A DNA stretch of 7,572 nt from Acidobacteriota bacterium (GTDB taxonomy: Bacteria; Acidobacteriota; Terriglobia; Terriglobales; Acidobacteriaceae). Below the pieces are notes generated by a model. It saw only the letters and a program-made list of their open reading frames with translations. It had not been told where the DNA came from and made no database searches. The position numbers and the translations under genes are program-made. Where the stretch lies: the NCBI GenBank assembly GCA_021781255.1, contig JAJXXG010000183.1, forward strand, positions 1-7,572. Direction: 5' to 3'. Positions 5,781 through 7,572 of this stretch are shown piece by piece. Each line of letters begins with the position of its first letter. The first letter of the stretch is position 1.

Positions 5781-6598
5781 GCAGAACACGCTTAAAGCTG
5801 CCCGTCCTCATCCTCGCCGCCGCGGCCTTCGCTGTCCCCGGATGTAAATCCATGCCCGGCTACCCCAAGCCCGGCCCGGAAGTCCCGCGTCCTTCCGCGG
5901 TCCTCGATTTCCCTACGCTCTATAAAGAAAACTGCTCCGCCTGCCACGGCACCAATGGCCAGCAAGGTGCCGCGATCGCACTCAACAATCCCGCTTTACT
6001 CGCCGTCGCCGGAGCCGACAATCTCCGCAAAGTCACTACCAACGGCGTTCCCGGAACTCTCATGCCCGCCTTCGCCCGCAGCGCCGGCGGCATGCTCACC
6101 AGCCAACAAATCGACGCCATCGTGAACGGCATGCTCAATACCTGGGCTCGCCCCGCCGACTTCACCGGCGTCCTGCTGCCGCCCTATGCAGCCTCGGCGT
6201 CCGGCAATCCCATTGACGGCCAAAAGGTCTATGCAGCCGCCTGCGCACGCTGCCACGGCGACGACGCCACAGGCCTCCACTCCACCTCTGCCGCTAACCC
6301 GAATGCTTCCCACGGCTCCATCGTCGACGCCTCCTATCTCGCGCTCGTCAGCGACCAGAACATTCGTAGCTTCGTCCTTGCGGGCCACGCATCGCAGGGC
6401 ATCCCCGACTGGCGCGGCTACCTCACCGGCCCCGGCGGACACCCGCTCTCGCCGCAGGACATCTCCGATGTTGTTGCCTGGATTGCGACGCATGGCGCCT
6501 CTACTGCGCCGGGACTTCAATCAAGCCCCTCATCCGAACCCGCATCATCCGTGCACCAGAACATCAAGAAAAAATCTCCTAAAAAGGAGAAGCCATGA
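5777..6598 (+). CDS. Two-heme cytochrome c lipoprotein
   Basis: This is a predicted periplasmic, membrane-anchored electron carrier of 273 residues. An N-terminal hydrophobic signal ends in VPGC, giving a lipidated C23; Pro at -2 is unusual for a lipobox. Two class I cytochrome domains follow. The first has CSACH (53-57) with distal Met M96 in GTLMP. The second has CARCH (156-160), and its usual distal GMPDW motif reads GIPDW (208-212), so there is no evident Met ligand; H204 nearby is a candidate replacement. The tail after 245 is low-complexity and ends in a lysine-rich stretch (KKKSPKKEKP). The gene starts inside the stop of the preceding gene (ATGA), with AAGGA 6 nt upstream, and ends the same way on the Rieske gene. 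The position between the oxidase and Rieske/cytochrome b genes suggests it carries electrons from the bc-type complex to the oxidase. Confidence 0.93.
   Translation: MSRTRLKLPVLILAAAAFAVPGCKSMPGYPKPGPEVPRPSAVLDFPTLYKENCSACHGTNGQQGAAIALNNPALLAVAGADNLRKVTTNGVPGTLMPAFARSAGGMLTSQQIDAIVNGMLNTWARPADFTGVLLPPYAASASGNPIDGQKVYAAACARCHGDDATGLHSTSAANPNASHGSIVDASYLALVSDQNIRSFVLAGHASQGIPDWRGYLTGPGGHPLSPQDISDVVAWIATHGASTAPGLQSSPSSEPASSVHQNIKKKSPKKEKP
6575..6597 (+). promoter_or_regulatory. Hairpin sequestering the Rieske ribosome binding site
   Basis: TCTCCT (6575-6580) and AGGAGA (6585-6590) form a perfect 6-bp stem with an AAAA loop. The right arm contains the Shine-Dalgarno AAGGAG (6584-6589), 5 nt before the ATG at 6595. 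Within the mRNA the site would be hidden until ribosomes finishing the upstream cytochrome c gene melt the stem. That matches the ATGA stop/start overlap and predicts translational coupling that fixes the ratio of the two proteins. The left arm encodes the lysine-rich tail of the cytochrome. Confidence 0.55.
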
Positions 6599-7257
6599 GC
6601 GATCCTCAAAATCACGTCCCCACTCAGCAGCCTGAAGAGTCATCCGCGCCGGCGCAGCCCAGTGTGCATTCGCGCCGCGCCTTTCTCTTCAAGCTCTCGC
6701 TCTTTCTCAATGGAGCAGTCGGCGCAGCTCTCGCCGTCCCCATTCTCGGTTATGTGCTCGGCCCTGCGCTCAGAAAAGGCTCGTCCTACCGCTCCTGGGT
6801 CTCGCTCGGTCCTATTGACCAGTTCCCCGAAGGCGAAACCCGCCTTGCCGATTTCCGCAATCCTTACACCACCGCATCTGACGGTGAAACCGCCAAAGTA
6901 GCCTGCTGGGTTCGCCACATTGCAGGCCGCAAGTTCCAGGTCTTTGCCATCAACTGCGCCCATCTAGGCTGCCCAGTCCGCTGGTTCGCGCAGTCGCATC
7001 TCTTTCTCTGCCCCTGCCACGGCGGAGCGTATTACGAGGACGGTTCCCGCGCATCCGGTCCGCCCGAGCGCGGCCTCTTTGAATACCCCTACACACTTGC
7101 CGGCAACCACATCCTCATCAATGCCGGCACCATGCCTACGCTTTCTAATGAAGCGTGCAACCAGTCCAAGCCACTCATCCAGATTGAACCCGAGCCACCC
7201 GCCGCATCCGCACAGGATGCCGCACTCTCTGCGAGGTCCCGCGAATGGCTTTCCTGA
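6595..7257 (+). CDS. Rieske 2Fe-2S protein of a bc-type quinol:cytochrome c oxidoreductase
   Basis: The Rieske subunit takes one electron from quinol at the Qo site of cytochrome b and passes it to cytochrome c. The 220-residue protein (qcrA/petA-like) has a twin-arginine motif SRRAFLFK (26-33) before one membrane helix (34-55), as expected for a Tat-exported, membrane-anchored cluster protein. The cluster ligands are C121 and H123 (CAHLGC) and C139 and H142 (CPCHGG); C126 and C141 form the stabilising disulfide. The residue two after H142 is Gly144, where high-potential Rieske proteins have Ser; Tyr146 is kept at the other hydrogen-bonding position. About 45 residues follow the fold, Pro/Ala-rich and of unknown role. 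Its start overlaps the cytochrome c stop by ATGA, and its end overlaps the cytochrome b start by 13 nt. Confidence 0.96.
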   Translation: MSDPQNHVPTQQPEESSAPAQPSVHSRRAFLFKLSLFLNGAVGAALAVPILGYVLGPALRKGSSYRSWVSLGPIDQFPEGETRLADFRNPYTTASDGETAKVACWVRHIAGRKFQVFAINCAHLGCPVRWFAQSHLFLCPCHGGAYYEDGSRASGPPERGLFEYPYTLAGNHILINAGTMPTLSNEACNQSKPLIQIEPEPPAASAQDAALSARSREWLS

Positions 7258-7572
7258 ATCTCCCGCCCAACTCGCCCGCCGGCAGGCTCTATAACTGGTT
7301 CGAGCAGCGTCTTGGCCTCGGCAAGCCCGCGATTGAAGCAGCCGAGCATCCCATCCCCGCCAGCAGCGCAAGCTGGTGGTATGTCTTCGGCTCCGCCGCC
7401 ACCGTCCTGCTTGTCCTTCAGGTCGTCACCGGCATTCTCCTTGCGCTCGTCTACAGTCCGTCCGCTGGCGACGCGTGGGCCAGCCTCCAGTTCCTCAACC
7501 ACAACGTAACCCTCGGTTGGTTCATCCGCGCCCTCCACGGCTGGGGCTCGGACTTCATGATCGCCATCGTCC
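7245..7572 (+). CDS. Cytochrome b (N-terminal part, runs off the right edge)
   Basis: Cytochrome b holds the quinol oxidation and reduction sites and two b hemes. The 109 visible residues begin MAFLNLPPNS at an ATG inside the end of the Rieske gene, with GAGGT at 7233-7237 placed 7 nt upstream. An amphipathic N-terminal segment (YNWFEQRLGL) leads into the first membrane helix with the family pattern VLQVVTGILLALVYSP (57-72). The second helix starts GWFIRALHGWGSDFMIAIV, where H98 is the first heme ligand; its partner, 14 residues later, falls just beyond the edge. Whether this is a full-length qcrB type, a split b6/subunit IV type or a fusion with a cytochrome c domain cannot be seen here. It completes a Rieske-cytochrome b module in the oxidase operon. 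Confidence 0.93.
   Translation, partial: MAFLNLPPNSPAGRLYNWFEQRLGLGKPAIEAAEHPIPASSASWWYVFGSAATVLLVLQVVTGILLALVYSPSAGDAWASLQFLNHNVTLGWFIRALHGWGSDFMIAIV

Noticed and set aside
4881..5789. 302-codon minus-strand open frame opposite the subunit IV-like gene
   Set aside because: Antisense to a membrane protein gene with good start and overlaps; the product is hydrophilic and featureless.

Overview
The window most likely comes from an acidobacterium of the Terriglobia/Acidobacteriaceae type. The evidence is the GC-rich coding with strongly C-ending codons, the close family resemblance of the oxidase subunits as I recall them, and the gene order. This assignment is inference from memory, not a search. 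The window joins the 3' end of an exopolysaccharide/O-antigen-type sugar transferase (1-661), a roughly 0.8-kb gap without a convincing intact gene (662-1473), and a tightly packed, all-plus-strand respiratory operon (1474 to the right edge).

The operon order is: cytochrome c oxidase subunit II with a fused cytochrome c domain (coxB, 1474-2571); subunit I (ctaD, 2593-4278); subunit III (coxC, 4303-4899, GTG start); a six-helix membrane protein whose first 60 residues look like a small oxidase subunit IV (4920-5780); a two-heme cytochrome c lipoprotein (5777-6598); a twin-arginine Rieske iron-sulfur protein (6595-7257); and the start of a cytochrome b that runs off the window (7245-7572). The last four genes are joined by ATGA stop/start overlaps or a 13-nt overlap, so they are probably translationally coupled.

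Together the genes describe an electron path from quinol through Rieske/cytochrome b to the two-heme lipoprotein cytochrome, then to the cytochrome domain and CuA of subunit II, then to heme a and heme a3/CuB in subunit I. A bc-type quinol oxidising complex and a caa3-type terminal oxidase appear to be encoded as one unit, which suggests a supercomplex. A glycine replaces the high-potential serine after the second Rieske motif, which fits a menaquinol-fed chain.

The main departures from textbook families are these. All three protein ligands of the non-redox Mg/Mn site at the subunit I/II interface are replaced. The second heme domain of the lipoprotein cytochrome lacks its usual distal Met. 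A 6-bp hairpin hides the Rieske ribosome binding site. Subunit IV appears fused to an unrecognised membrane domain. The gap upstream of coxB holds two overlapping, mutually exclusive hairpins, a set of GGCATT dyads just before coxB, and on the minus strand a possible decayed glycoside hydrolase C-terminus. I found no CRISPR array, tRNA, rRNA, insertion sequence or defence system.
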